A stretch of 64,000 nt of DNA from Desulfobacter vibrioformis DSM 8776. GTDB lineage: Bacteria; Desulfobacterota; Desulfobacteria; Desulfobacterales; Desulfobacteraceae. Every line of letters starts with the position of its first letter. Position 1 is the first letter of the stretch. The DNA lies in NCBI RefSeq assembly GCF_000745975.1, contig NZ_JQKJ01000011.1, forward strand, positions 1 through 64,000, in the 5' to 3' direction. Made by a program: the position numbers and the translations under genes. Positions 26,845-36,627 of this stretch are shown here, piece after piece. The notes below the pieces were generated by a model. The model ran no database searches. It had not been told where the DNA came from and was given only the letters and a program-made list of their open reading frames with translations.

Positions 26845-28488
26845 ATGAAATTGGGTGATTTAAATTTACCAACGAAAATACTCGGCGGTTTTTCCGTACC
26901 TTTGGTTTTCTTGATCATCGTTGCTTATGTCGGTTACAGCGGGTTGGCAGGGGTCAAAGACAGCGTTGAAAAAGCGGATGATGTTAACCGCCTGGTCAAG
27001 GAAATGCTTGGCATAAGACTCCAGGAAAAAAATTACATGATCCGGGGAGAAGATATTTATATCCAGGAGGTGGATAAAGGTATCGAGGCGGTTATTGCCC
27101 AGAATTTGGCCCTGAAAAATAAGTTTAAAAAGACAGCAAATAAGGATCAGATGGATTTAATTTTCACGAAAGTGAACGAGTACAAAACAGCTTTTCACAA
27201 TTATGTTGATCTTAATGTCCAGAAAAAAGAACAAAAACAACAAGTAGCAGATTTTGAAACATTGATGAAAGAACAGGCCGAATTCGACCAACAGATGGTG
27301 ACAAAGGCCCGGGAAGCTGTAGAAGTGATCACCGAAGCCCGGACCGACCAAAAGGCAATGATGCACCATCAGATTTTAACTGCCAACCGAACCATGCTGA
27401 TCATATCACTGGCCGCAGTTGTTCTGGGCATCTTGATCGGCTGTTTGATCACATTGGGTATTACTCGTCCGGTCAAAAAAGGGGTCGAATTTGCAAAAGC
27501 ATTGTCCCAGGGAGATTTAACCCGGACGCTTGATGTTAACCAGACAGATGAAATAGGCGTTTTGGCCAATGCACTGAATCATGTATCCCAAAGCTTGAGA
27601 TCCATGTTTGCGGACATTTCTTCAGGCACCCAAACCCTTACAGGTTCTTCTGCCGAGCTTTCTGCCATATCCGCCCAGATGCTGTCAAACGCGCGCCAAA
27701 CTTCGGAACGGTCAAGTAACGTGGCAGCTGCCGCTGAAGAAATGGCAAACAGCATGAACAGCGTAGCCGCCGCCACAGAGCAGACTTCAGCCAACATACA
27801 GATGATTGTTGCAGCAGCGGAGGAGATGTCGTGTACCGTCACTGAAATCGCAGAAAACACATCAAAGACAAGCCAGACAACTGCCGCGGCGGTTAAAGAG
27901 GCGGAAAACGTATCAAACAAGGTCACCCGGCTTGGGCAGGCCGCATCACAGATCAGCAAGGTAACGGAAACCATTGCCGATATTTCCGAACAGACAAATC
28001 TTTTGGCGCTGAACGCCACCATTGAGGCGGCAAGGGCAGGGGAGGCCGGAAAAGGGTTTACCGTTGTTGCAGGAGAGATCAAGACGCTTGCCCAGCAGAC
28101 ATCAGAAGCGACCGGTGAAATCAGTGCCAAAATAGCAGGCGTCCAGGCGGTAACACGTGAAGCCATCGCTGCCATTGAAAGCATTGTTGGCATAATCAAT
28201 GAAATCAATTCCATGGTTACCTCAATTGCCGCAGCCATTGAAGAACAGTCAACAACCACCCAGGAAATTTCCAGTAATGTCAGCCAGGCCGGACAAGGTG
28301 TTCAGGCCGTGAACGAAAATGTAAGCCAGACTTTCAGTGTGGCGCAAGACGTGACCAGAGATATCCACCAGGTCAATCAGGTGGCAGATGAGATGGAGAC
28401 AGGAAGCGGCCAGGTAAATGAGAGTGCGGCAGAATTGTCAAAACTGGCTGAGTCTCTAAATGAAATGGTAAAACAGTTCAAAGTTTAA
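26845..28488 (+). CDS. methyl-accepting chemotaxis protein with HBM-type sensor
   Basis: 547 aa from ATG 26845 (AACGGGAGAA upstream); a longer frame from 26749 lies inside the kinase gene. TM1 about 12-32, a periplasmic all-helical sensor about 35-190 with [13 protein letters not shown], typical of helical bimodular (HBM) domains, TM2 about 192-215, HAMP, then the cytoplasmic signalling rod. The hairpin tip ([20 protein letters not shown]) is canonical. HBM receptors studied elsewhere bind organic acids such as TCA intermediates, which would suit this organism, but the ligand is not shown. There is no C-terminal CheR-tether pentapeptide. Confidence 0.9.
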   Translation: MKLGDLNLPTKILGGFSVPLVFLIIVAYVGYSGLAGVKDSVEKADDVNRLVKEMLGIRLQEKNYMIRGEDIYIQEVDKGIEAVIAQNLALKNKFKKTANKDQMDLIFTKVNEYKTAFHNYVDLNVQKKEQKQQVADFETLMKEQAEFDQQMVTKAREAVEVITEARTDQKAMMHHQILTANRTMLIISLAAVVLGILIGCLITLGITRPVKKGVEFAKALSQGDLTRTLDVNQTDEIGVLANALNHVSQSLRSMFADISSGTQTLTGSSAELSAISAQMLSNARQTSERSSNVAAAAEEMANSMNSVAAATEQTSANIQMIVAAAEEMSCTVTEIAENTSKTSQTTAAAVKEAENVSNKVTRLGQAASQISKVTETIADISEQTNLLALNATIEAARAGEAGKGFTVVAGEIKTLAQQTSEATGEISAKIAGVQAVTREAIAAIESIVGIINEINSMVTSIAAAIEEQSTTTQEISSNVSQAGQGVQAVNENVSQTFSVAQDVTRDIHQVNQVADEMETGSGQVNESAAELSKLAESLNEMVKQFKV

Positions 28489-28513
28489 TAATATTAGAAA
28501 AGGAAATTGCAGA

Positions 28514-30502
28514 ATGAAGATGTCTTTGAAATCAAGGTTGTTAATTGGAGGGCTTTTGGCCTCCATGCTTCCCCTGGCCATCAGCAGTTATTTTTCAGTA
28601 AGCAAATCCTCTGACGCCTTGATAAAAAGCAACAAGTCCAACTCCGTTCAGGTGGCCAAAGATATGGCTGTCCTGGGCGACGCGTTCATCAACCAGGAAG
28701 AAATTTTTGCCTTGTCCATCGCCCAAGCTCCAATGGTAAAAAAGACAGTCTCAAAGGTATTTAATTCAGGGCTAGAGCATGTAAAACCTGAGTTGAATTC
28801 ATTGGCAAAATTTTTGACTGATGTTTATGGTCAGGTTAAAAATAAATATGAAAACCTATTGGTTACAGATCAAAACGGAACCGTCATCGCCGACAGCCTT
28901 GGGGGAAAAATAAATGGGCTTTCCCTGGCAGAACGGGAGTATTTTATTGATGCAAAAAAAGGGAATTTAAGTTTAAGCGACCCCATGTTGTCAAAAACAT
29001 CCGGTGATCCGATCTTTACGGTTGCCGTTCCCTTGAAACAGGAAAACGGGCCGTTTGCCGGCGTATTGATATCGGTAATCAAACTGAATCAGTTAAGCAA
29101 GATCATTACCCGGGTTAAACTGGGAAAAACCGGATATCCGTTTTTAATCGATAAAAAAGGGACTTTTATTGCCCACCCCAATCCGGATCTTATCTTTAAT
29201 GCCAATACAACCCGGATAGACGGAATGAAGGAAGTGGCCATACAAATGCTGGCCCGGAAAACCGGTGTTCACGATTATGAATTTGACGGCGTGCGCAAAA
29301 TAGCCGGATTTGCTCCGGTCAACTCCACGGGCTGGAGTATCTGCGTTACCCAGAATGAAAAAGAGTTTCTGGCACCCGCCAAACATATCAGAAACCTTTC
29401 GTTAATGATCGCAACTGTTTTTTTTGTCGTCATTTTGTTGGGTGTTTTCTGGTTTGAAAAAGACGTCATGGGTCAACTGGGCGGGGAGCCACTGGAGATT
29501 GCCGGTATTGCCGACAGTATTGCCGCCGGGGATCTGACAATCCAATTCAAGGATGACGGCAAAAAACTGACCGGTGTTTATGCCAGCATGAAAAAAATGT
29601 CGGAAAACCTGACGGATATGCTCAAAGAGATCACCGGCGGGGTTCAGACATTGACCTCCTCCTCCACAGAGCTGTCTGCCATTTCCGAACAAATGGCAGA
29701 CAATGCGGATGATACGTCCGAAAAGTCCAACAATGTGGCTGCTGCCGCAGAAGAGATGACCGTAAACATGAATTCAGTGGCCGCGGCAAGTGAACAGACC
29801 GCCGCCAATATTCAAATGATTGTTGCCGCTGCCGAAGAAATGTCCTCCACCATTTCTGAAATCGCATCCAATATATCCCAAGGCAGCCAGACAACCCTGG
29901 ATGCCGTGAAAAAGGCGGAAGAGGTTTCAGGAAAAGTCAACGAACTGGGGACAGCTGCTTCCCAGATCAGCAGGGTAACCGAAACCATTGCAGACATTTC
30001 TGAACAGACCAACCTTCTGGCCCTCAACGCCACCATTGAAGCGGCAAGGGCCGGAGAGGCCGGAAAAGGATTTGCCGTTGTCGCAGCAGAGATTAAAGCC
30101 CTTGCCCAGCAAACAGCCGAGGCCACTGATGAGATTGGTGCCCGGATTGGTGAGGTGCAGAAAAGTACCGGTGAATCCGTAACCGCGATTACCGAAATTG
30201 TCGGGGTGATCAATGAGATTAATACGATTGTCTCCTCAGTTGCCGTTGCCATTGAGGAACAGACGGCAACGACCCAGGAAATCACCAACAATGTGAGCCA
30301 GGCAGGCAGCGGGGTCCAGGAGGTGAACGAAAATGTCAACCAGGCCTCTGCTGTGGCCGAAGAAGTCAGCAGGGATGTTCATCAGATCAGCCAGGCTTCC
30401 GGAGAAATGAAGACCGGCAGCCGGCAGGTTAATATCAGTTCCACGGAATTATCCAGACTGGCTGAAGACCTTAATCGCATGATAACACGGTTTAAAATAT
30501 AA
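28514..30502 (+). CDS. methyl-accepting chemotaxis protein with double Cache sensor
   Basis: 662 aa (660 from ATG 28520). TM1 about 9-28; a dCache_1-type periplasmic domain about 35-285 ([54 protein letters not shown]); TM2 about 293-315; a HAMP-like linker starting [20 protein letters not shown]; and the signalling rod with the conserved tip. dCache_1 domains generally bind amino acids or other small organic ligands. It follows the HBM receptor by 25 bases, with AAAGGAA upstream, and is probably co-transcribed with it from the sigma54 promoter at 23476. Confidence 0.9.
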   Translation: MKMSLKSRLLIGGLLASMLPLAISSYFSVSKSSDALIKSNKSNSVQVAKDMAVLGDAFINQEEIFALSIAQAPMVKKTVSKVFNSGLEHVKPELNSLAKFLTDVYGQVKNKYENLLVTDQNGTVIADSLGGKINGLSLAEREYFIDAKKGNLSLSDPMLSKTSGDPIFTVAVPLKQENGPFAGVLISVIKLNQLSKIITRVKLGKTGYPFLIDKKGTFIAHPNPDLIFNANTTRIDGMKEVAIQMLARKTGVHDYEFDGVRKIAGFAPVNSTGWSICVTQNEKEFLAPAKHIRNLSLMIATVFFVVILLGVFWFEKDVMGQLGGEPLEIAGIADSIAAGDLTIQFKDDGKKLTGVYASMKKMSENLTDMLKEITGGVQTLTSSSTELSAISEQMADNADDTSEKSNNVAAAAEEMTVNMNSVAAASEQTAANIQMIVAAAEEMSSTISEIASNISQGSQTTLDAVKKAEEVSGKVNELGTAASQISRVTETIADISEQTNLLALNATIEAARAGEAGKGFAVVAAEIKALAQQTAEATDEIGARIGEVQKSTGESVTAITEIVGVINEINTIVSSVAVAIEEQTATTQEITNNVSQAGSGVQEVNENVNQASAVAEEVSRDVHQISQASGEMKTGSRQVNISSTELSRLAEDLNRMITRFKI

Positions 30503-30687
30503 CCAACTGTTATTACATCTGAAACGATAGAGCCTCCTTATACCATCCGTTCTGGTTAAAATATGCACGGATGATATAAGGGGCCAGGGTGAACCCCACG
30601 CATGCCAAAATGGAATCGCACACACAAAAACCACCTACACCTTGAAAATAATCCTGACATCTCCCAGCGTTTTTTATATGAAAAAGC

Positions 30688-30753
30688 TTAACCACGGAAA
30701 TCACGGAATACACTGAAGATGAAATTCTGTGATTTCCGTGGGTTCCGTGGTTA
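30688..30753 (+). repeat. CACGGAA-type palindromic intergenic repeat
   Basis: Left arm TTAACCACGGAAATCACGGA, right arm TGATTTCCGTGGGTTCCGTG plus GTTAA, around an 18-base loop. This extended hairpin is unrelated to the ATGAAG family. It does not end in a T-run and looks like a dispersed repeat rather than a terminator. Confidence 0.6.
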
Positions 30754-30782
30754 AAATATTTTTCAGGCATTAATTTTGCTTT

Positions 30783-30836
30783 AGTTTCACATTGAGTTTC
30801 ACATTGAGTTTTGCATTGATTTTCATTGAGTTCATG
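30783..30836 (+). repeat. 12-bp tandem repeat upstream of the first hybrid kinase copy
   Basis: AGTTTCACATTG at 30783 and 30795, then AGTTTTGCATTG at 30807, followed by shortened units to about 30836. It lies about 60 bases before the kinase start. No equivalent precedes the second copy. Confidence 0.7.
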
Positions 30837-30891
30837 CGCAAAAGCAGGATATTATCAGGGAGCATACCAAACTGAAAGGTCGTGATAAATT

Positions 30892-33451
30892 ATGATAATC
30901 CCGAGAAAAGTAATGAAGACCTCTTCAAAACTGTCTTTATTCTTCATCATCCTGGTCATCATTACGGTTACTGTCATTGCGATATATATCAACAAAAACA
31001 GCCGGCGTGAATTACGGCACATGGCTGCCAGGCAGTATGGCATTCAGCAGCTCATGGAAACAAAATTGGTGGCATCGGCCATTGAAAAATACTTTGACCG
31101 GTTTATTTTTGATCTTTATTTTATGGCACATACCGGCCGGGATCTGTCTTCAATTCCGCCTTCTGATGAATTGTTTTATAAACGAGACAAGGTGTTGCCC
31201 AAAGTTACCTCCATACGATTTTTAGATACAAAGGGGCTGTTGACATTTATTTATCCCAGTGACGGGTTTCGCGGGAAATTGATTGGCAAAAGATACCATA
31301 CTGAGGAGTATTATAAGAAAGCATTGTCAACTGGAAAAATAGCGATTTCCAGTTTTATTTACAATGAAAAAAATGAGCCGAGAATCAGGATCGCCATTCC
31401 CGTTTTTGAAAATGACCCGGCCATACACCGGATCAAAGGTGTTTGGGTGGGGTCCTTTGATCCGATAACTGTTTTAACGACGATTATAACCCCCATTGTA
31501 CCCGAAAAGGCTGTTGAATATGCATGGGTTCTGGATTCGCAAGGTTGTTTTCTCATACATCCCGTTAAAGAGTTTATAGGAAAAAACAGTTTTGGTGCCA
31601 GGACGAAAAAAAACCAGGCCTTTTCATATGAAAAAATAGAAAAAATTCAGCAAAAAATGATACAGGGCCATGAAGGTACGGATACCTATACCTCTGGCTG
31701 GCATCAAGATCAAAAAGGGTATATTGAAAAATTTGTGGCCTATTCACCGGCAAAAATAGCGGATTCAAACTGGTCCGTAGCAATTTGCCCTTGATACAAT
31801 CATTGAAAAAACAGAGACATACCACGATTATACCCTGTTTTTCATTGTTACTATTTTTTCGGCAGGAGGGATGCTTTTATTCAGAAACAGCTACCAGCGG
31901 TATCGTTTGTACGAACAGTCACTGAAATTCAATGAACAGAAACTCAGTGCAATTACCCAGGCATCACCGGTGGGGATCTGTCTGGTTAAGCAGCGGAAAA
32001 TTTACTGGGCAAACGAGACCTTGCACGCAATGTTCGGATATGAGTATGATGATCTTGTGGGAAGAAACACCTCAATATTTTACCCGGATAACGCCACATA
32101 TCAGAAGATAGATAAAGAACTCTATTCGGATCACTCCTCATTTAAACCGTCCCGGTTGACAAGCCCATGCATCAAAAAGGATGGAACCCTTTTTCATTGT
32201 TCATTGAGAAGTTGTCCTTTAAATGCAGCCGACCACTCACAAGGATTCATCGTGGTGATTGGCGATATTACCGAAATATTAACCGTTGAAAACGAAAATA
32301 TACGGCTGAAAGATCATATTATCCGGACCCAGAGAATGGAGGCCATTGGTATCCTGGCAAGCGGCATTGCCCATGATTTCAATAATATCCTTTTCCCGAT
32401 TACAGGATATGTTGAAATCCTGCTGATGGATACGGCCAAAGACAGTGATACCCATAAGCATCTGATGAGTATCCTTAAAGCATCAAACCGGGCCAAAAAA
32501 CTGATCAATCAGATTCTCTCGTTCAGCAGGCAAAAAAAGCATGAAACTACCCAGGTCCTGGTTCAGCCCATTGTCAAGGAAACGCTGAACCTTTTGAAAG
32601 AAACCATTCCCAAAACCATCAATATCGTCCAGCAGATCGATAAAAATTGCAGCCCCATACTGGCGGACCCCACCCAGATTCATCAGGTTATCATGAATTT
32701 GTGTACAAACGCATACCAAGCCATGGAAAACAGGGGTGGAACGCTCAGGGTGGAACTTTGTGAAACAGACATTGATGAAAATGAGTTACCCCGTTTCCTG
32801 GAGCTGCAACCTGGCAGATACTTGCAATTGTTAATTTCCGATACCGGCGTTGGTATGGAAAAAAAAGTTGCTCTGAAAATATTCGAGCCCTATTTTACAA
32901 CCAAAAAAGCAGGAAAAGGCACTGGACTTGGTCTGTCGGTTGCCCATGGCATCGTTAAAAAAGCAGGAGGGGATATTAAAGTGGTCAGTGAGCCGGATAA
33001 AGGCACCTGTTTCTACATCTATCTGCCTGTTTTGGATTCACACACGAAAACCACAGCTCTTCCGGTTGACGAAAACAACTGCATAAAAGGAACAGGGCAT
33101 ATTCTGCTGGTAGATGATGAAGAACCGATTGTGAATATGGAAAAAAAATTTCTTCAGCGCATCGGTTATGATACCACTGCCTGTACAAGCAGTGGCCAGG
33201 CCCTTGAGATATTGAAAACCAATCCGAATACATTCGACCTGGTGATAACGGATCTGACAATGCCTGGGCTCACAGGTGACGAGCTGGCCCGGGAACTCAA
33301 GAAAATTAATCCCGATATTCCTGTAATTATCTGCACGGGGTTGGAAAAAAACGATAGAAAGGCGTGGATGGATTCTGATAATGTCAAGGAATTCTTAATA
33401 AAACCTGTAAATATGAAGGAGCTGTCAAGATTGATATCAAGAACGATTTGA
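30892..33451 (+). pseudogene. hybrid sensor kinase, first tandem copy, split by a 14-bp deletion
   Basis: Two reading frames, 30892-31794 (300 aa, Cache sensor part) and 31871-33451 (526 aa, second TM, PAS, HisKA, HATPase, receiver), together match the intact kinase at 34002-36596 along its whole length. After SVAIC the intact copy has 14 extra bases (about TTCTCCGAAAAATT) that are missing near 31790. The frame is therefore lost, and stop TGA 31792 follows. Everything downstream is well conserved, including the kinase His (GIAHDFNN) and receiver Asp (ITDLTMP), so the break may be recent, or the soluble half may still be made from an internal start. A sequencing error in this copy is the alternative. 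Confidence 0.85.
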
Positions 33452-33475
33452 TTACGATATGGACATCCCTGACTT

Positions 33476-33620
33476 CAATGTCATAAACTTAAGCATTGAG
33501 TATTTTATTTCACCATGAAGGACATGAAGAGCATGAAGAATATATGCCGGAAAATCAATCTTCATGTCCTTCATGCTCTTCATGGTTTTAATTCGGAAGC
33601 ATCTTAACTTTATGACATTG
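33476..33620 (+). mobile_element. MITE-like element with terminal repeats and 10-bp target duplication
   Basis: The left end CAATGTCATAAACTTAAG and right end (reverse complement CAATGTCATAAAGTTAAG) match at 17 of 18 bases. The element is 145 bp with no coding capacity and contains the ATGAAGGACATGAAG palindrome. It is flanked on both sides by the direct repeat TCCCTGACTT (33466-33475 and 33621-33630), a target-site duplication. Long duplications and ends of this look recall IS4-group elements (from memory). No parent transposase is in the window. Confidence 0.85.
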
Positions 33621-33776
33621 TCCCTGACTTGGATATATTCTGTCTGAGCAATATGCAGCAGCAGCAGGTGATGGTGGTGGTTAAAGGCCGTCACCCCGTA
33701 AAAAACATTTGCACCTTGAAAACAATCTTGACATCTATTCACAACAATCAAAGCACTTTGATGTCATACCCTGTAC

Positions 33777-33869
33777 CGCCACATGTTTAACATTCTATGA
33801 AGGACATGAAGGTTGATTTCCCGGTATAGATTCTTTATGTCCTTCATGGTGAAATAAAATACTGTGGCG
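33777..33869 (-). repeat. ATGAAG-type palindromic repeat, copy C (inverted, different ends)
   Basis: Read on the minus strand, it shares GTATTTTATTTCACCATGAAGGACAT and the rest of the core palindrome with the MITE at 33476. Its outer ends are a different inverted repeat, CGCCACA (33777-33783) / TGTGGCG (33863-33869). The core thus occurs in at least two end-types within 400 bases. Confidence 0.7.
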
Positions 33870-33899
33870 CTGGGTTCTATATAATATGCCATAAAAATA

Positions 33900-33915
33900 T
33901 GGCATAAAATTTGCT
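33900..33915 (+). promoter_or_regulatory. sigma54 (-24/-12) promoter of the intact hybrid kinase
   Basis: TGGCATAAAATTTGCT has GG and GC 10 bases apart and a good -12 TTTGC. It predicts a start near 33925. The -24 half lies inside a 9-bp inverted repeat TATGCCATA-AAAA-TATGGCATA (33885-33906). No equivalent was found before the broken copy at 30892. Confidence 0.65.
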
Positions 33916-34001
33916 GAATAAAATTTACTAACAAGTTGCTAACAATCATACTTAGATAAAGGGATATCAATGTTTAAAATACAAAACCGGGGACTAAAAT
34001 T

Positions 34002-36596
34002 ATGATAATCCCGAAAAAGGTAATGAAGACCTCTTCAAAGCTGTCTTTATCCTTCATTATCCTGGTCATCATTACGGTTACTGTCATTGCGGTATACATC
34101 AACAAAAACAGCCGGCGTGAATTACGGCACATGGCTGCCAGGCAGTATAGCATTCAGCAGCTCATGGAAACAAAAGTAGTGGCAACCGCCATTGAAAAAT
34201 ATTTTGACCGGTTTATTTTTGATCTTTATTTCATGACAAATACCGGCCGGGATCTGCCTTCTGATGAATTGTTTTATACCCGGCATAAGGGGTTGCAGAA
34301 AGTTACCTCCATACGATTTTTAGATACAAAGGGGCTGTTGACATTTATTTATCCCAGAGACGGGTTTCGCGGAAAATTGATTGGCAAAAGATACCATACT
34401 GAGGAGTATTATAAAAAAGCATTGTCAACTGGAAAACTATCGATTTCCAGTTTTCTTTACAATGAAAAAAATGAACCGAGAATCAGGATCGCCATTCCCG
34501 TTTTTGAAAATGACCCGGCCATACGCCGGATCAAAGGTGTTTGGGTGGGATCCTTTGATCCGATAACTGTTTTAAAGACGATTATATCCCCCATTGTACC
34601 CGAAAAAACTGTCGAATATGCATGGGTTCTGGATTCGCAAGGTTGTTTTCTCATACATCCCGTTAAAGAGTTTGTAGGCAGAAGCAGTTTTTCTGCCAGG
34701 GAGGAAAAAAACCAGGCCTTTTCATATGAGAAAATAGAAAAAATTCAGCAAAAAATGATACAGGGCCATGAAGGTACGGATACCTATACCTCTGGCTGGC
34801 ATCAGGATCAAAAAGGGTATATTGAAAAATTTGTGGCCTATTCACCGGCAAAAATAGCGGATTCAAACTGGTCCGTAGCAATTTGTTCTCCGAAAAATTC
34901 CCTTGATGCAATCATTGAAAAAACAGAGACATACCACGATTATACCCTGTTTTTCATTGTTACTATTTTTTCGGCGGGAGGGATGCTTTTATTCAGAAGC
35001 AGCTATCATCGGTATAGTTTGTACGAGCAGTCACTGAAATTCAATGAACAGAAACTCAGTGCAATTACCCAGGCATCACCAGTGGGGATCTGTCTGGTTA
35101 AGCAGCGGAAAATTTACTGGGCAAACGAAACCTTGTACACAATGTTCGGATATGACTATGATGATTTTGTGGGAAAAAGTACCTCAATATTTTACCCGGA
35201 TAACGCCACATATCAGAAGATAGGTGAAGAAGTCTATTCTTATTCCACATTAAAACCGTTCCGGTTGACAAGCCCATGCATCAAGAAAGATGGAACCCTT
35301 TTTCATTGTTCATTGAGAAGTTGTCCTTTAAATGCCGCTGATCACTCACAAGGATTCATCGTGGTTATTGGCGATATTACCGAAATATTAACCGTTGAAA
35401 ACGAAAATATACGGCTGAAAGATCATATTATCCGGGCCCAGAGAATGGAAGCCATTGGTATCCTGGCAAGCGGCATTGCCCATGATTTCAATAATATCCT
35501 TTTCCCGATTACCGGATATGTTGAAATCCTGCTGATGGATACTGCCAAAGACAGTGATACCCATAAGCATCTGATGAATATCCTGAAAGCATCAAACCGG
35601 GCAAAAAAACTGATCAATCAGATTCTTTCGTTCAGCAGGCAAAAGAAGCATGAAACAACCCCGGTCCTGGTTCAGCCCATTGTCAAGGAAACGCTGAATC
35701 TTTTGAAAGAAACCATTCCCACAACCATCAATATCGTCCAGCAGGTCGATATGAACTGCAGTCCTATAATGGCGGATCCCACCCAGATTCACCAGGTTAT
35801 CATGAATTTGTGTACAAACGCATACCAAGCCATGGAGAACAAGGGTGGAACACTTAGGGTGGGACTTTGTGAAATAGACATTGGTGAAAATGAGTTACCC
35901 CGTTTTTTGGAGATAGAACCTGGCAGATACTTGCAATTGTCAATTTCCGATACAGGCGTTGGCATGGAAAAAAAGGTTGCGCTGAAAATATTCGAACCCT
36001 ATTTTACAACCAAAAAAACAGGAAACGGTACTGGGCTTGGTCTGTCGGTTGCCCAAGGCATCGTTAAAAAAGCAGGAGGGGACATTAAAGTAATCAGTGA
36101 ACCGAATAAAGGCGCCTGTTTCTACATATATCTGCCTGTTTTGGATTCATACACGGAAATCACATCACTTCCGGCTGCCCAGGACAATTTCATAAAAGGA
36201 ACAGGTCACATTCTTCTGGTAGATGATGAAGAAGAGATTGTAAATATGGAAAAAGAATTTCTTCAGTGCATCGGTTATGATACCACTGCCTGTACAAACA
36301 GTGGCCAGGCCCTTGGGATATTAAAGACCAATCCGGATACATTCGACCTGGTGATCACGGATCTGACAATGCCTGGGCTCACAGGTGACGAGCTGGCCCG
36401 GGAACTCAAGAAGATTAATCCCGATATTCCTGTGATTATCTGCACAGGGTTGGAAAAAAATGATAAAAAGGAGTGGATGGATTCTGCTGCGAACATTAAG
36501 GCATTCTTAATAAAACCCGTGGATATGAAGCAGCTGTCAAGATTGATATCAAAAACGATAAACGGCCCCGCTAGGATAGAAAAACGCGTAGGATAG
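34002..36596 (+). CDS. membrane hybrid sensor kinase: double Cache, PAS, HisKA, HATPase, receiver
   Basis: 864 aa; ATG 34023 (AAAAAGG just upstream) is an alternative start that drops seven residues. TM1 about 12-31; a periplasmic dCache-type domain about 35-300; TM2 about 313-333; PAS about 345-470; HisKA with His about 494 ([13 protein letters not shown]); HATPase about 595-710 (NLCTNAYQAM, DTGVGM, GTGLGLSV); a C-terminal receiver about 735-855 (LLVDDEEE, LVITDLTMP, LIKP). It is the intact partner of the broken copy 3.1 kb upstream. A sigma54 promoter precedes it, and a chemoreceptor follows 31 bases later. No DNA-binding output lies beside it, so its phosphate probably goes to a regulator elsewhere. 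Confidence 0.9.
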   Translation: MIIPKKVMKTSSKLSLSFIILVIITVTVIAVYINKNSRRELRHMAARQYSIQQLMETKVVATAIEKYFDRFIFDLYFMTNTGRDLPSDELFYTRHKGLQKVTSIRFLDTKGLLTFIYPRDGFRGKLIGKRYHTEEYYKKALSTGKLSISSFLYNEKNEPRIRIAIPVFENDPAIRRIKGVWVGSFDPITVLKTIISPIVPEKTVEYAWVLDSQGCFLIHPVKEFVGRSSFSAREEKNQAFSYEKIEKIQQKMIQGHEGTDTYTSGWHQDQKGYIEKFVAYSPAKIADSNWSVAICSPKNSLDAIIEKTETYHDYTLFFIVTIFSAGGMLLFRSSYHRYSLYEQSLKFNEQKLSAITQASPVGICLVKQRKIYWANETLYTMFGYDYDDFVGKSTSIFYPDNATYQKIGEEVYSYSTLKPFRLTSPCIKKDGTLFHCSLRSCPLNAADHSQGFIVVIGDITEILTVENENIRLKDHIIRAQRMEAIGILASGIAHDFNNILFPITGYVEILLMDTAKDSDTHKHLMNILKASNRAKKLINQILSFSRQKKHETTPVLVQPIVKETLNLLKETIPTTINIVQQVDMNCSPIMADPTQIHQVIMNLCTNAYQAMENKGGTLRVGLCEIDIGENELPRFLEIEPGRYLQLSISDTGVGMEKKVALKIFEPYFTTKKTGNGTGLGLSVAQGIVKKAGGDIKVISEPNKGACFYIYLPVLDSYTEITSLPAAQDNFIKGTGHILLVDDEEEIVNMEKEFLQCIGYDTTACTNSGQALGILKTNPDTFDLVITDLTMPGLTGDELARELKKINPDIPVIICTGLEKNDKKEWMDSAANIKAFLIKPVDMKQLSRLISKTINGPARIEKRVG

Positions 36597-36627
36597 AAAG
36601 TTTCTTTAAAACAGGAGAGTAAAAACC

